From: JAUSNA01 sp964568885
Lineage (GTDB): Bacteria; Patescibacteriota; Microgenomatia; Levybacterales; GWA1-39-11
Assembly: GCA_964568885.1 (NCBI GenBank)
Contig: CAZMSF010000024.1
Coordinates: forward strand, 1 to 16,054
Direction: 5' to 3'
Length of the DNA: 16,054 nt
How positions within the stretch are numbered: position 1 is the stretch's first letter; every line of letters begins with the position of its first letter. Both the position numbers and the translations under genes were made by a program. Under the pieces are notes generated by a model. It saw only the letters and a program-made list of their open reading frames with translations, had not been told where the DNA came from and ran no database searches. Shown here piece after piece: positions 7,636 through 13,304 of the stretch.

Positions 7636-8520
7636 ATGCCACGACGTTCAAAAGTTGAATTATCACCGGAAACACTTCGCGAACTTGAAAATCAATTCTA
7701 TTCATTCTTAGATTCACTCTCCCACGAAGAAACCAAAAAATTCTTTGAGGAATTCCTCACAACTGAGGAAAAGATGATGATGTATAAGCGCCTTGCTCTA
7801 TACTGGATGCTTTTTGAAGGGTATTCTCTTGCCTCGATTCAGCGTTCGCTTGGGGTAACTCACGACACTACTCGCCTTTACAATAAGCGCAAAAATCAAA
7901 TGAGTGAGGGGTTCAAAGATATCCTTCATAGAATTGGACGGACAGTACAAGCTGCTACACCCCAAGAACAAATAAGTGAAAAAAGGGAAGATATATCTGT
8001 TGAGCAGCCTACCCAAGCGGTTGAGGAAGAACAGCAACAACAGGACATGCCTTCCGAAGAACAGATGACAGAGCCTACAGAGGAAATGGCAATTGAGGAA
8101 ACAGTTGTTGCCGATGAGTATATTCCTTCTGTTGAAATTCATGAAGAAGAGAACAACGAGCAGGAAGAAAAGATGGCTGAAGCTTCTACTCAAGAAGAAG
8201 TAACCGAACCTATGAATTCGGAAACTCAGGATGAGGAAAAAGCTGAAGAGGCCCATGAAGAGTCTGCAGGAGGCAAAATGGAAGACAATAATGAGAATGA
8301 AGTGAAATCCGATGAAATGAGAATGGAGTCTTCTCATGAAGAAGGAATGGAAGAAAAAAATAACGAAGAGGAAATGTCTGAAGATAGTCAAGAGAATGAA
8401 AAGGAAGAACAAAAAACGGAATCCCATGATGATGATAAGGACGAAGATAAAGACGATGATGATGACGATGACTCCGGTGAAAAGAAGAAAAAAGGTTTTG
8501 GCCGTTTCTTCGGATTCTAA
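7636..8520 (+). CDS. TrpR/YerC-like HTH protein with long acidic tail
   Basis: 294 residues from ATG 7636 (AGGTG upstream); a GTG at 7624 would add four residues. Residues about 8-100 match the Trp-repressor-like YerC/YecD fold: FFEEFLTTEEKMMMYKRLAL, then YSLASIQRSLGVTHDTTRLY, the last part being the helix-turn-helix. From about residue 110 to 280 the protein is a low-complexity tail packed with Glu, Asp and Gln, ending in a run of Asp, a KKKK patch and an aromatic end GFGRFFGF. Typical YerC proteins are near 100 residues, so the tail is a large addition. Such tails can mimic nucleic acid or bind basic proteins; the KKKK-aromatic end could touch membrane. Likely a DNA-binding regulator, targets unknown. 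It is convergent with the small-gene array. Confidence 0.85.
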   Translation: MPRRSKVELSPETLRELENQFYSFLDSLSHEETKKFFEEFLTTEEKMMMYKRLALYWMLFEGYSLASIQRSLGVTHDTTRLYNKRKNQMSEGFKDILHRIGRTVQAATPQEQISEKREDISVEQPTQAVEEEQQQQDMPSEEQMTEPTEEMAIEETVVADEYIPSVEIHEEENNEQEEKMAEASTQEEVTEPMNSETQDEEKAEEAHEESAGGKMEDNNENEVKSDEMRMESSHEEGMEEKNNEEEMSEDSQENEKEEQKTESHDDDKDEDKDDDDDDDSGEKKKKGFGRFFGF

Positions 8521-8584
8521 ACCGAATCCACCTCAATTTTTCAATAAATTTCCCTGTACCGATATAACTTGAATTGTAGATAGT

Positions 8585-8611
8585 GGGACCCCTGCAGGCG
8601 GCAGGGGTCCC
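8585..8611. terminator. Strong GC hairpin between convergent genes (3' end of module C)
   Basis: An 11-bp perfect stem (GGGACCCCTGC / GCAGGGGTCCC) with a 5-nt loop, lying between the stop of the TrpR-like gene and the stop of the last module C gene. No T-run follows on either strand, so it may be a stabilising or pausing hairpin rather than a classical terminator. Its CCTGCCGCC core also occurs in the R1 hairpins of modules A and B. Confidence 0.65.
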
Positions 8612-8632
8612 GGGTTCTGTGAGAGTAAGGCT

Positions 8633-8911
8633 TCACGCCTTGCCGCGACCGAACATGCCGTGAAGGAAACGGTCGAGCCATCCGTCGCCGGATGCTTTCG
8701 CTTCCGACTTGGGGGCAGCGGCCTTCAGAGCGGCATCGTACTTGCTCTTGCAGGAAGCGATGGGCTCATCCTTTCCGGGGTCGTGCCTTTCCAGAAGGCA
8801 CTCGTTGATGTGGTCCAGGTTCCGTTGGCGCGAATCCGGAGTTCCCTTGAAGGTTCCTTTCGCGATGCCAACGATGGTCGAGTCGTGCGGATGGTAATTG
8901 TCGACTGCCAT
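8633..8911 (-). CDS. Small hypothetical protein, last gene of module C
   Basis: 92 residues; ATG 8911 with GGGAGG 9 nt upstream. Mostly hydrophilic and rich in Asp, His and Lys, with two Cys (NECLLERH and ASCKSKY, about residues 38 and 54), then an Ala/Lys-rich linker and an amphipathic end GWLDRFLHGMFGRGKA that could bind membrane. The terminal Gly-Phe/Arg pattern loosely echoes the GFGRFFGF end of the convergent neighbour; I attach little weight to that. No family recognised. It follows the cold-shock-like gene by 48 nt in the same operon, and the terminal hairpin lies 20 nt beyond the stop. Confidence 0.7.
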   Translation of the reverse strand: MAVDNYHPHDSTIVGIAKGTFKGTPDSRQRNLDHINECLLERHDPGKDEPIASCKSKYDAALKAAAPKSEAKASGDGWLDRFLHGMFGRGKA

Positions 8912-8959
8912 GCTCTTGCCCCTCCCAGGGCGTTGCGGATTCCACCGCGGGACTAGTCT

Positions 8960-9304
8960 TCATCCAACAGGCTGAAGAGCTGTTCGCGTGGCCGACTTTC
9001 GCCGGCGGAATTGCTTACGCCGCTCGTCGTGCACCTTCTTGCGGGCACGCTCATAATCATCCAGGTACATCCACTCAACGGCTACGAGGCCGTTTCGGCA
9101 CTCGGCGATTCTCATGCGGACATACAGACCGCGCTTGATGCGACGCCCGTTAACCGAATGGGTGTATGCAACCCCGGTCGGGCGCGCGTAAGGATGAACG
9201 CGGTGGTTTTGGTGGAGCAGTATCTTCCTGCCGTCTCCATCCTTGACGCGAGCCAGTCCCCAGACCGTATCGCAAAAGAAGAAACGACCAACCACGTATG
9301 CCAT
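8960..9304 (-). CDS. Divergent cold-shock (OB-fold)-like protein with basic tail, module C
   Basis: 114 residues. ATG 9304 is chosen because GGAGG lies 6 nt upstream; an upstream ATG at 9316 lacks a ribosome site. Residues 6-36 follow the cold-shock pattern: a first strand GRFFFCDTVWGLARV (compare the KGFGFI strand), then KILLHQNHRV in the place of the DVFVHFSAI strand. Residues 58-78 (RGLYVRMRIAECRNGLVAVEW) match the later strands with their 'G-x-x-V' and 'G-x-x-A' spacing. About 80-105 is a strongly basic helix (ERARKKVHDERRKQFRRRK) likely to bind RNA. Probably a nucleic-acid-binding protein. The fold is inferred from pattern only, and key aromatic residues are partly substituted. Confidence 0.72.
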   Translation of the reverse strand: MAYVVGRFFFCDTVWGLARVKDGDGRKILLHQNHRVHPYARPTGVAYTHSVNGRRIKRGLYVRMRIAECRNGLVAVEWMYLDDYERARKKVHDERRKQFRRRKSATRTALQPVG

Positions 9305-9351
9305 GCTGTCCTCCACATGAAGGTATCTCTCCCGGCATAACCGGGCCTATG

Positions 9352-9831
9352 TTATCCCACCGATACATTGGCAGGTATCTGCCGGGGTTGGACGGAAACC
9401 GTCCCCACCCTACATTCCCCTGTGTACCGGATTGAGATTGAGTCGTTGAGCCCTTGAAGAGCAGCCAGGGCGTAATCCCCAACAGCCTCACTGAGAGCTT
9501 GGATGGTAGGAGGATATGTATTCGGAGGAAACCGAAACACTCCTTCCCAGAATTCTCCGGAAGTTGCGATGCCGTAAAAGGCACCAATCTCCCGAACGAC
9601 AATTACCTCGAGCGAAACCTGATAGCAATCTCCACCGTGGAAGACGTCTACCTTGACCTGCTCGGTTTTTTCGGGTGGAACGATAGGTCCCACAGCCCTG
9701 TTTGCCAGGTATATCAGCAGAATACCGACTCCCGCCAAAAAACTCAACCCACCGAGGGTGGAATTGAGTTCGTGCAAGGCGACGATACCTACTACTGCAA
9801 CAATGAAAAGGATCATTGGTCTGCCGGGCAT
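9352..9831 (-). CDS. Small two-TM membrane protein, first gene of module C
   Basis: 159 residues from ATG 9831, selected for AAGGAGG 5 nt upstream; an in-frame ATG at 9873 lies inside the leader hairpin and has no ribosome site. Residues about 6-22 (ILFIVAVVGIVALHEL) and 26-46 (LGGLSFLAGVGILLIYLANRA) form a TM hairpin; the rest is a soluble domain with strands (KVDVFHGGDCYQVSLEVIVV) and a helix (PPTIQALSEAVGDYALAALQGL). It has two Cys, about 69 and 138. No family is recognised. It heads the operon, after a long structured leader, and the cold-shock-like gene starts 47 nt after its stop. Confidence 0.7.
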   Translation of the reverse strand: MPGRPMILFIVAVVGIVALHELNSTLGGLSFLAGVGILLIYLANRAVGPIVPPEKTEQVKVDVFHGGDCYQVSLEVIVVREIGAFYGIATSGEFWEGVFRFPPNTYPPTIQALSEAVGDYALAALQGLNDSISIRYTGECRVGTVSVQPRQIPANVSVG

Positions 9832-10065
9832 CGTGCCCTCCTTAGTTTTTTGTTTCCGCTTTGGCAAGGACAATTTCTTCTCCCCACTACAGCGGAAACA
9901 ATACTTCGAAAAGTTTGTAGATTCAAACTTTTCTCAAGGGGTGTCTCGTGGCTTTCGCATAAAGCTCAGTCCATCAATTTACTCACTTGTTCGTAAATTT
10001 CTCACAGATTGTTAATGTGCAAGATAATGTACCGCAAACGTGCTTCAGTTTGCGCGAATTAATGC
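9832..10065 (-). promoter_or_regulatory. Long structured 5' leader of module C
   Basis: About 234 nt from the predicted RNA start to ATG 9831. On the transcribed strand it holds a perfect 10-bp hairpin (GAAAAGTTTG/CAAACTTTTC, plus-strand 9910-9935) and, next to the ribosome site, a 10-bp pair TGTTTCCGCT/AGCGGAAACA (9851-9860 with 9891-9900). It also contains TGCGAAAG, part of the motif shared with the other leaders. It is AT-rich, in contrast to the genes it precedes. Long structured leaders are typical of cold-shock mRNAs; a regulatory role here is inferred. Confidence 0.6.
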
Positions 10066-10071
10066 AAGAGC

Positions 10072-10100
10072 ATTATATCATTTGATTAAAATGGAAACAA
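10072..10100 (-). promoter_or_regulatory. Promoter of module C
   Basis: Minus strand TTGTTT (10100-10095), 17 nt, TATAAT (10077-10072) with a TGA extension. Just upstream, 10121-10136 is the palindrome CACTTA-TCAT-TAAGTG, a possible operator. Confidence 0.75.
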
Positions 10101-10148
10101 TTATTATGGGACTAAAAGGACACTTATCATTAAGTGGCACAGCAGATG

Positions 10149-10237
10149 TAGGTATAGCCCTGCCGCCCGGTTGGGCGGCAGGACCGTTGGTGTCCTTGGT
10201 TTGCTATTATCAAACCATGGACATGCTTGCGAAAGAT
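10149..10237 (-). repeat. R1 element, copy 1: conserved 3'-end double hairpin of module A
   Basis: About 89 nt, matching 11713-11801 at roughly nine positions in ten. On the minus-strand RNA it starts just after the stop of the last module A gene with AUCUUUCGCAAG. Then comes hairpin 1 (10192-10222: GUCC/GGAC, a 2x2 internal loop, GGUUUG/CAAACC, 7-nt loop), then hairpin 2 (10159-10182: CCTGCCGCCC/GGGCGGCAGG, 4-nt loop). No T-run follows. Differences from the other copy keep the pairing, so the RNA structure seems selected. It is likely a transcript end, stability or processing element. Confidence 0.8.
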
Positions 10238-10243
10238 ATCCTG

Positions 10244-10504
10244 CTACTGCAGGGCCATTCCAAAATAGGCGGCAACGATGAGGACAACCACCGTAACAAA
10301 CACCCTACTCCAGAAGTCGGAGTTGTTGTAGGTTGCATCCTGTAGTTGAGCATCCTCTTCAGCCCAGTCGGCGTAGACCAGCTCGATGGCCTCATCTCCC
10401 CAGTTGGGGGGGCACGACTCATTAAAGCTGTTGTAGAGCCTGAACTCCAGCTCGCCGGCTGTGGGGACGGCGTGCCGTTCCTCGATGGCTGGTGCTGACC
10501 CCAT
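10244..10504 (-). CDS. Small C-terminally anchored membrane protein, last gene of module A
   Basis: 86 residues if ATG 10504 is used, 2 nt after the upstream stop with GGGAG 11 nt before. A GTG at 10522 in frame would overlap the upstream gene and add six residues. The N-terminal part (about 1-60) is acidic (GDEAIELVYADWAEEDAQL) with one Cys in a CPPNWGD segment. About 64-83 (VFVTVVVLIVAAYFGMAL) is a single C-terminal TM helix, so this would be tail-anchored with the acidic part in the cytoplasm. No family is recognised. The R1 element begins right after its stop. Confidence 0.65.
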   Translation of the reverse strand: MGSAPAIEERHAVPTAGELEFRLYNSFNESCPPNWGDEAIELVYADWAEEDAQLQDATYNNSDFWSRVFVTVVVLIVAAYFGMALQ

Positions 10505-10506
10505 GT

Positions 10507-10728
10507 TTAGCGCTGCTCCCACCAGAACCTGGCGAGGACCGCCGTCGCCGGCAGGTACACCAGTACCGCCGCCAACATGAACCAGGTCGACTTCCAGAGC
10601 CGCAGCCGTTCTCCTCCATCGCCGGACGCTGCCATCCGCCGCGAGTCACGGAATGCGGATGCAACTGCACCCGCGACCACCAGTGCCAGAAGCATGATGG
10701 CCACGCCGAAAGCGTTGATGTTATCCAT
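10507..10728 (-). CDS. Small two-TM protein, module A
   Basis: 73 residues; ATG 10728 with AAGGAGG about 13 nt upstream, slightly long. Helix 1 is about residues 7-25 (FGVAIMLLALVVAGAVASA), then a charged loop (RDSRRMAASGDGGERLR), then helix 2 about 46-66 (WFMLAAVLVYLPATAVLARF) and the end WWEQR. This is a membrane hairpin with a basic loop. The next gene follows within 2 nt or overlaps. Holin-like sizes and topology are possible, but there is no phage context. Function unknown. Confidence 0.65.
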   Translation of the reverse strand: MDNINAFGVAIMLLALVVAGAVASAFRDSRRMAASGDGGERLRLWKSTWFMLAAVLVYLPATAVLARFWWEQR

Positions 10729-10819
10729 GGTGAACTACGCCCCTCCTTGAGGCGTGGGCTTGAACGATGCGCTGTTCGAATTGACGAACCCGTTGAGGTT
10801 GGGGTAACGCAGAAAAACT

Positions 10820-11050
10820 CTACTCACCCTCCTCGTGAGAACCCTCTTGAGGGTTCCTCTTCCGCTCGATGAATTCGGCGATGCGCTCGATGGCACGCAA
10901 GATATCCTGTGCGATGCGCGCCAGGTCTGAAAGGTCTTTTCCTAAGGTGTGAGCCGTATCCACAAAGGTGTGGGCACGGACGAGACGCCGTGGCACGGGT
11001 GTGTCGCCACGGTTGCGGGCAACCTGATTTCGGATTGAGTTGAGATCCAT
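10820..11050 (-). CDS. Small helical/coiled-coil protein, module A
   Basis: 76 residues from ATG 11050 (the second of two adjacent ATGs; AGAGG lies 6 nt away). The ribosome site overlaps the end of the upstream gene, whose stop is only 9 nt from this start, so the two are probably translationally coupled. Residues about 1-30 are basic (RNQVARNRGDTPVPRRLVRAH); about 32-65 form a long amphipathic helix (TAHTLGKDLSDLARIAQDIL, then RAIERIAEFIERK) suited to a coiled coil; the end is acidic (EGSHEEGE). No Cys. Possibly a partner of the cold-shock-like protein encoded just before it. Confidence 0.65.
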   Translation of the reverse strand: MDLNSIRNQVARNRGDTPVPRRLVRAHTFVDTAHTLGKDLSDLARIAQDILRAIERIAEFIERKRNPQEGSHEEGE

Positions 11051-11059
11051 CATCCTCCT

Positions 11060-11440
11060 CTACTGGCAGACCAGCATTTCGTTGTGGGCTGACTTTATTT
11101 GTCGTCGTTCGAATTTGCGGACAGCATCGTCCCAAAGGGACTTTATTGTCCAGGGCGAGGCCTTGTACTTGCCGCTCTGCTGAACATGCAAGTCAAAGTG
11201 AAGGACCAACCCGGGTGTAAGCCGGGGAAGCCACAATAGGGCCTCGTCCATCGAAGCAAGACGGTAGGTCACCCTACCCCTGAAGGTGTGGACCATCTCG
11301 AAGGTGTCGAAATGGAAAAAGATGTCGTGTCCGTGGGCGAGCTCGTAGAGCTCTGTGTCGTTAGGCGGCCGGATAAATCCGAACCTCCTGTAGAAGTGAA
11401 CGGCCTCTACCGGTGCTTCCGCACCTCTTAGAATTTTCAT
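11060..11440 (-). CDS. Divergent cold-shock-domain-like protein, first gene of module A
   Basis: 126 residues; ATG 11440 with AGAGG 5 nt upstream (an out-of-frame ATG at 11444 is rejected). The pattern fits a cold-shock domain: VEAVHFYRRFGFIRPP (12-26, first strands with the FGFI core), DIFFHFDTFE (39-48, the RNP2-like strand), and after an insert of about 26 residues LTPGLVLHFDL (74-84) and GKYKASPW (90-97). Cold-shock proteins are about 70 residues, so this one carries an insertion plus a helical extension (SLWDDAVRKFERRQIKSAHN). Expected role: RNA or single-stranded DNA binding, perhaps an RNA chaperone acting on its own structured leader. That role is inference from the fold. Confidence 0.75.
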   Translation of the reverse strand: MKILRGAEAPVEAVHFYRRFGFIRPPNDTELYELAHGHDIFFHFDTFEMVHTFRGRVTYRLASMDEALLWLPRLTPGLVLHFDLHVQQSGKYKASPWTIKSLWDDAVRKFERRQIKSAHNEMLVCQ

Positions 11441-11606
11441 TCATACCTCTTGGCTCGTGACCAATACTCACCCACAATTTCTTGCAGATGGCCGCTTGAC
11501 TACTACTTCATCGGTAGTAACCATACGGCCACCTGCAAAATTCGCAAGCTGTAAAAGAGCGTTTGCATGAGCTTGCACAGCAATTGCGCAAATCCTTCAA
11601 ACACAA
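11441..11606 (-). promoter_or_regulatory. Long structured 5' leader of module A
   Basis: About 166 nt. It contains GCAAGCT/AGCTTGC paired across 19 nt near the 5' end, then CUUGCGAA (complementary to R1), then the R2 hairpin. It is AT-rich apart from the hairpin stems. Its layout matches the module B leader. Confidence 0.6.
11465..11541 (-). repeat. R2 leader hairpin, copy 1 (module A)
   Basis: The plus-strand stem arms TTGCAGATGGCCG (11482-11494) and CGGCCACCTGCAA (11526-11538) pair with one mismatch; inside them ACTAC/GTAGT pairs again. The flanks match copy 2 at 13335-13406: about 28 nt beginning TACTCA(C/T)CCACAAT and running to GCAGATGGC, with three differences. The hairpin interior differs between copies, so the stem ends and flank are the conserved parts. 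Confidence 0.75.
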
Positions 11607-11612
11607 GGGAAA

Positions 11613-11641
11613 ATTATATCAGAATGGTAAATCCAAATCAA
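11613..11641 (-). promoter_or_regulatory. Promoter of module A
   Basis: Minus strand TTGATT (11641-11636), 17 nt, TATAAT (11618-11613) with a TGA extension. Same spacing and extension as the module C promoter. Confidence 0.78.
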
Positions 11642-11712
11642 ATACTATGAGATGTAGCCTCGTTTTTTCCCTGAAGTCTTGTGAATGTAAGATGTATCGG
11701 TGTGGGGAATTT

Positions 11713-11801
11713 TAGGTAATAGCTCTGCCGCCTGGTTGGGCGGCAGAGCCGTTGGGTCCTTGGCTTGCTGTTATCAAACCATGGACATACTTGCGAAAGA
11801 T
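11713..11801 (-). repeat. R1 element, copy 2: conserved 3'-end double hairpin of module B
   Basis: It aligns over 89 nt with 10149-10237. Hairpin 1 (11756-11786) keeps its stem with a G-U where copy 1 has A-U on the minus-strand RNA (it would be a C-A mismatch on the plus strand). Hairpin 2 (11722-11749) has an 11-bp stem; one T-A pair replaces C-G. It starts 4 nt after the stop of the 48-residue gene. Confidence 0.8.
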
Positions 11802-11805
11802 GCGC

Positions 11806-11952
11806 TTAAAAGCGCGGCGGCGGCTTACGGCCGGTCCTGCGGATGTAGTCCTTCTCCGCCTCGGTGGTCCAACCATCGAAGAAGAAGTCGACCTCACGGG
11901 CAACCACTTTCACTCCGTCCTTGACCGCTTTCGCGGCATCGATGAGTCCCAT
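11806..11952 (-). CDS. 48-residue basic/acidic small protein, last gene of module B
   Basis: Too short for ordinary gene calling, but well supported: GGAGG stands 5 nt before ATG 11952 (a second ATG at 11955 is too close to it), the stop TAA is at 11808-11806, and the R1 element begins 4 nt later, exactly as after the last gene of module A. The protein begins MGLIDAAKAVKDGVKVVARE and continues VDFFFDGWTTEAEKDY before a Pro/Arg end (RRTGRKPPPRF). It looks like an amphipathic helix followed by a short aromatic strand and a basic tail. No family recognised. A conserved hairpin (R3) lies just upstream of the ribosome site. Confidence 0.65.
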   Translation of the reverse strand: MGLIDAAKAVKDGVKVVAREVDFFFDGWTTEAEKDYIRRTGRKPPPRF

Positions 11953-11977
11953 CATGTCCTCCAAAACCTACGTTAAT

Positions 11978-11994
11978 ACCGATATACCATCGGT
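11978..11994 (-). repeat. R3 hairpin, copy 1, before the 48-residue gene
   Basis: A 17-nt hairpin, ACCGA-TATACCA-TCGGT on the plus strand, 15 nt before the GGAGG of the 48-residue gene. Copy 2 (12621-12637) is GCCGA-TATACCG-TCGGC; the outermost pair changes from A-T to G-C together, which argues for a structured RNA. Confidence 0.6.
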
Positions 11995-12016
11995 TGGTAC
12001 CCTCTCCAGGGCCGGA

Positions 12017-12595
12017 CTAGGCCCGGGGACCTGTCGTTGCCGGTGGCTGTCGGTACAGCGGCGCAACCTGCAGGATTTGACCTGTTCGTGCGCCGTTGAT
12101 GATGAGCGTTGCACTCGGGGCGGTGTAATCCTTGAGGAAGCTCCCCAAGAGCGCAATCGCCACCGAATAGAACTCGTCGTCCGACTGATAGCCGCTCGGT
12201 TTGCTGAACAGCGCGGTTGCGAGCCTCGACCCCAGGGTTGGGGTTTGACCGCTCACCCCTATTGGGTTGGTGAAACAGCCAATGACTCGAATGCCGATGA
12301 CCGGATCTGCCACACCCTTCTCGTGATACTCGAACCCCGAAGGGAAGAGAACGTCGAAGAGCATGGTGCCGGTTCCACCCGTGCAGCTGAAGCTCAACTG
12401 TCCCGAAGGAGCAGTTGTGCTCGGAGCTGTTGTCGGACTTGGTACCGGCTGAACCGGGCCTGTTGTAGCCTGAGTGGGCGTTGGCTTGACCTGAATCGGC
12501 GTTGGCGTCGTGACCGGTATCGATTTCTCAGGTCTGTCGCCGCATGCTACGGCAAGCAGGGTTGCCACCACGGCAACCATAATGATGACTCGCAT
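12017..12595 (-). CDS. Putative lipoprotein, module B
   Basis: 192 residues; ATG 12595 with AGAGGA about 5-6 nt upstream. The N-terminus is a lipoprotein signal: MRVIIMVAVVATLLAVACGD, lipobox LAVAC with the lipidated Cys at 18 followed by Gly-Asp. Residues about 22-66 are a Pro/Thr-rich linker (PTPIQVKPTPTQATTGPVQP). The body (about 67-180) begins LSFSCTGGTGTMLFDVLFP and has a second Cys in VIGCFTNP, possibly a disulfide. It ends RQPPATTGPRA. Likely anchored outside the membrane; function unknown. It is the only exported lipoprotein of the array. A hairpin (R3) and a UUCG-type hairpin lie in its upstream gap. Confidence 0.75.
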   Translation of the reverse strand: MRVIIMVAVVATLLAVACGDRPEKSIPVTTPTPIQVKPTPTQATTGPVQPVPSPTTAPSTTAPSGQLSFSCTGGTGTMLFDVLFPSGFEYHEKGVADPVIGIRVIGCFTNPIGVSGQTPTLGSRLATALFSKPSGYQSDDEFYSVAIALLGSFLKDYTAPSATLIINGARTGQILQVAPLYRQPPATTGPRA

Positions 12596-12620
12596 AAATG
12601 TCCTCTCCGATAGGGTTTAT

Positions 12621-12654
12621 GCCGATATACCGTCGGCACGGTCCCCCGAAGGGG
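12621..12654 (-). repeat. R3 hairpin, copy 2, plus a UUCG tetraloop hairpin before the lipoprotein gene
   Basis: The R3 copy (12621-12637) stands about 20 nt before the ribosome site of the lipoprotein gene. Next to it, on the minus-strand RNA, CCCC-UUCG-GGGG (12644-12654) would form an extra-stable C(UUCG)G tetraloop; on the plus strand the loop would be CGAA. This suggests control of the second half of module B (processing, attenuation or partial termination), which is inferred. Confidence 0.55.
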
Positions 12655-12666
12655 TTGTGGTTGGAG

Positions 12667-12951
12667 CTAGGATGTGGCTGACTGACGCGCAGGACCGAAG
12701 AGCAGCTCGTAGAAGCGCTGTTCGATCTTTTTGGCTGTCGCCTCCATCGCCTTGATGAGGGCGTGGCCGGACAACACCTGCACGATGAGCTTGGTACCTT
12801 GCCAGAACTTGTGTTCGACGGATACCTCTTCTCCTTCCGCCATCTTGGCGGTGTAGGTGAAGATGTCATCCCTGATTTGGGCTACCACCTGCAGGGCAAG
12901 CGGAAGCTCGTCGTTGGCGTCGTTGGTATCCTGAGCGGTATTAGTGGCCAT
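12667..12951 (-). CDS. Small helical protein, module B
   Basis: 94 residues; ATG 12951 begins 2 nt after the upstream stop, and its ribosome site (AGAGGA) lies inside the poly-Glu end of the upstream gene, so the pair is translationally coupled. The N-terminus is Asn/Asp/Thr-rich (ATNTAQDTNDANDELP); then helices about 17-38 (LALQVVAQIRDDIFTYTAKM) and 48-86 (KFWQGTKLIVQVLSGHAL, then IKAMEATAKKIEQRFYELLF). No TM segment is certain. It parallels the helical protein that follows the cold-shock-like gene in module A, but no sequence similarity is evident by eye. Confidence 0.68.
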   Translation of the reverse strand: MATNTAQDTNDANDELPLALQVVAQIRDDIFTYTAKMAEGEEVSVEHKFWQGTKLIVQVLSGHALIKAMEATAKKIEQRFYELLFGPARQSATS

Positions 12952-12953
12952 TG

Positions 12954-13304
12954 TTATTCCTCTTCCTCGTGGTCTTGGCTGGCTGTCGACTCGGCTTGTC
13001 GGATATCTTCGATTGCTCGAATCCGTTGCCAGTCGGTTTGAAGGATTGCGCGGTCGATGCGATCGTCTTCAGGGTCTTCGCCCCTTGAACTAAACATCAA
13101 CTCCGCACCTACCTTCGGAGGCCAGCGTAACCTCCAAGAAGCTCTGTCACCTAGGGCTGGTTTTCGGTCTTCACCGAGTATCACCACCCTTAGGCTTTGC
13201 GGTCGAAGGAACCACAGTCGTGTGCTTCCAGTTTCCTGGACGCGGGCAAACCGTAATCCCACCTCGACTACCGTCCCCTTTATGGGGATGTCGGACAGCT
13301 CCAA
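12954..13304 (-). CDS. Possible OB-fold/cold-shock-like protein, first gene of module B
   Basis: 116 residues. TTG 13304 is the start, supported by AAGGAAGG 4 nt upstream; no better in-frame ATG exists. Residues 9-75 resemble a small beta barrel: IKGTVVEVGLRFARVQETG (first strands), RLWFLRPQSLRVVIL, and ALGDRASWRLRW with the 'G-D/E-x-V' like turn seen before the later strands of cold-shock and S1 domains. The similarity is weaker than in the module A and C proteins, since the FGFI and FVHF motifs are altered. The C-terminal part (about 78-116) is helical, ending in poly-Glu (HEEEE). Probably nucleic-acid binding; the fold should be tested. Confidence 0.65.
   Translation of the reverse strand: MELSDIPIKGTVVEVGLRFARVQETGSTRLWFLRPQSLRVVILGEDRKPALGDRASWRLRWPPKVGAELMFSSRGEDPEDDRIDRAILQTDWQRIRAIEDIRQAESTASQDHEEEE

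Noticed and set aside
7798..8427. 209-codon minus-strand frame rich in Phe and Leu
   Set aside because: It is the antisense of Glu codons (GAA/GAG read as TTC/CTC) in the acidic tail, so the hydrophobicity is an artefact.
9454..9996. 180-codon plus-strand open frame
   Set aside because: It is opposite a minus-strand membrane protein with signal and ribosome site, and runs through the structured leader; no ribosome site of its own.
11864..12613. 249-codon plus-strand open frame inside the array
   Set aside because: It lies opposite the lipoprotein gene, has no ribosome site, and its product (many Arg/Ser/Cys) looks like an antisense shadow of GC-rich coding sequence.
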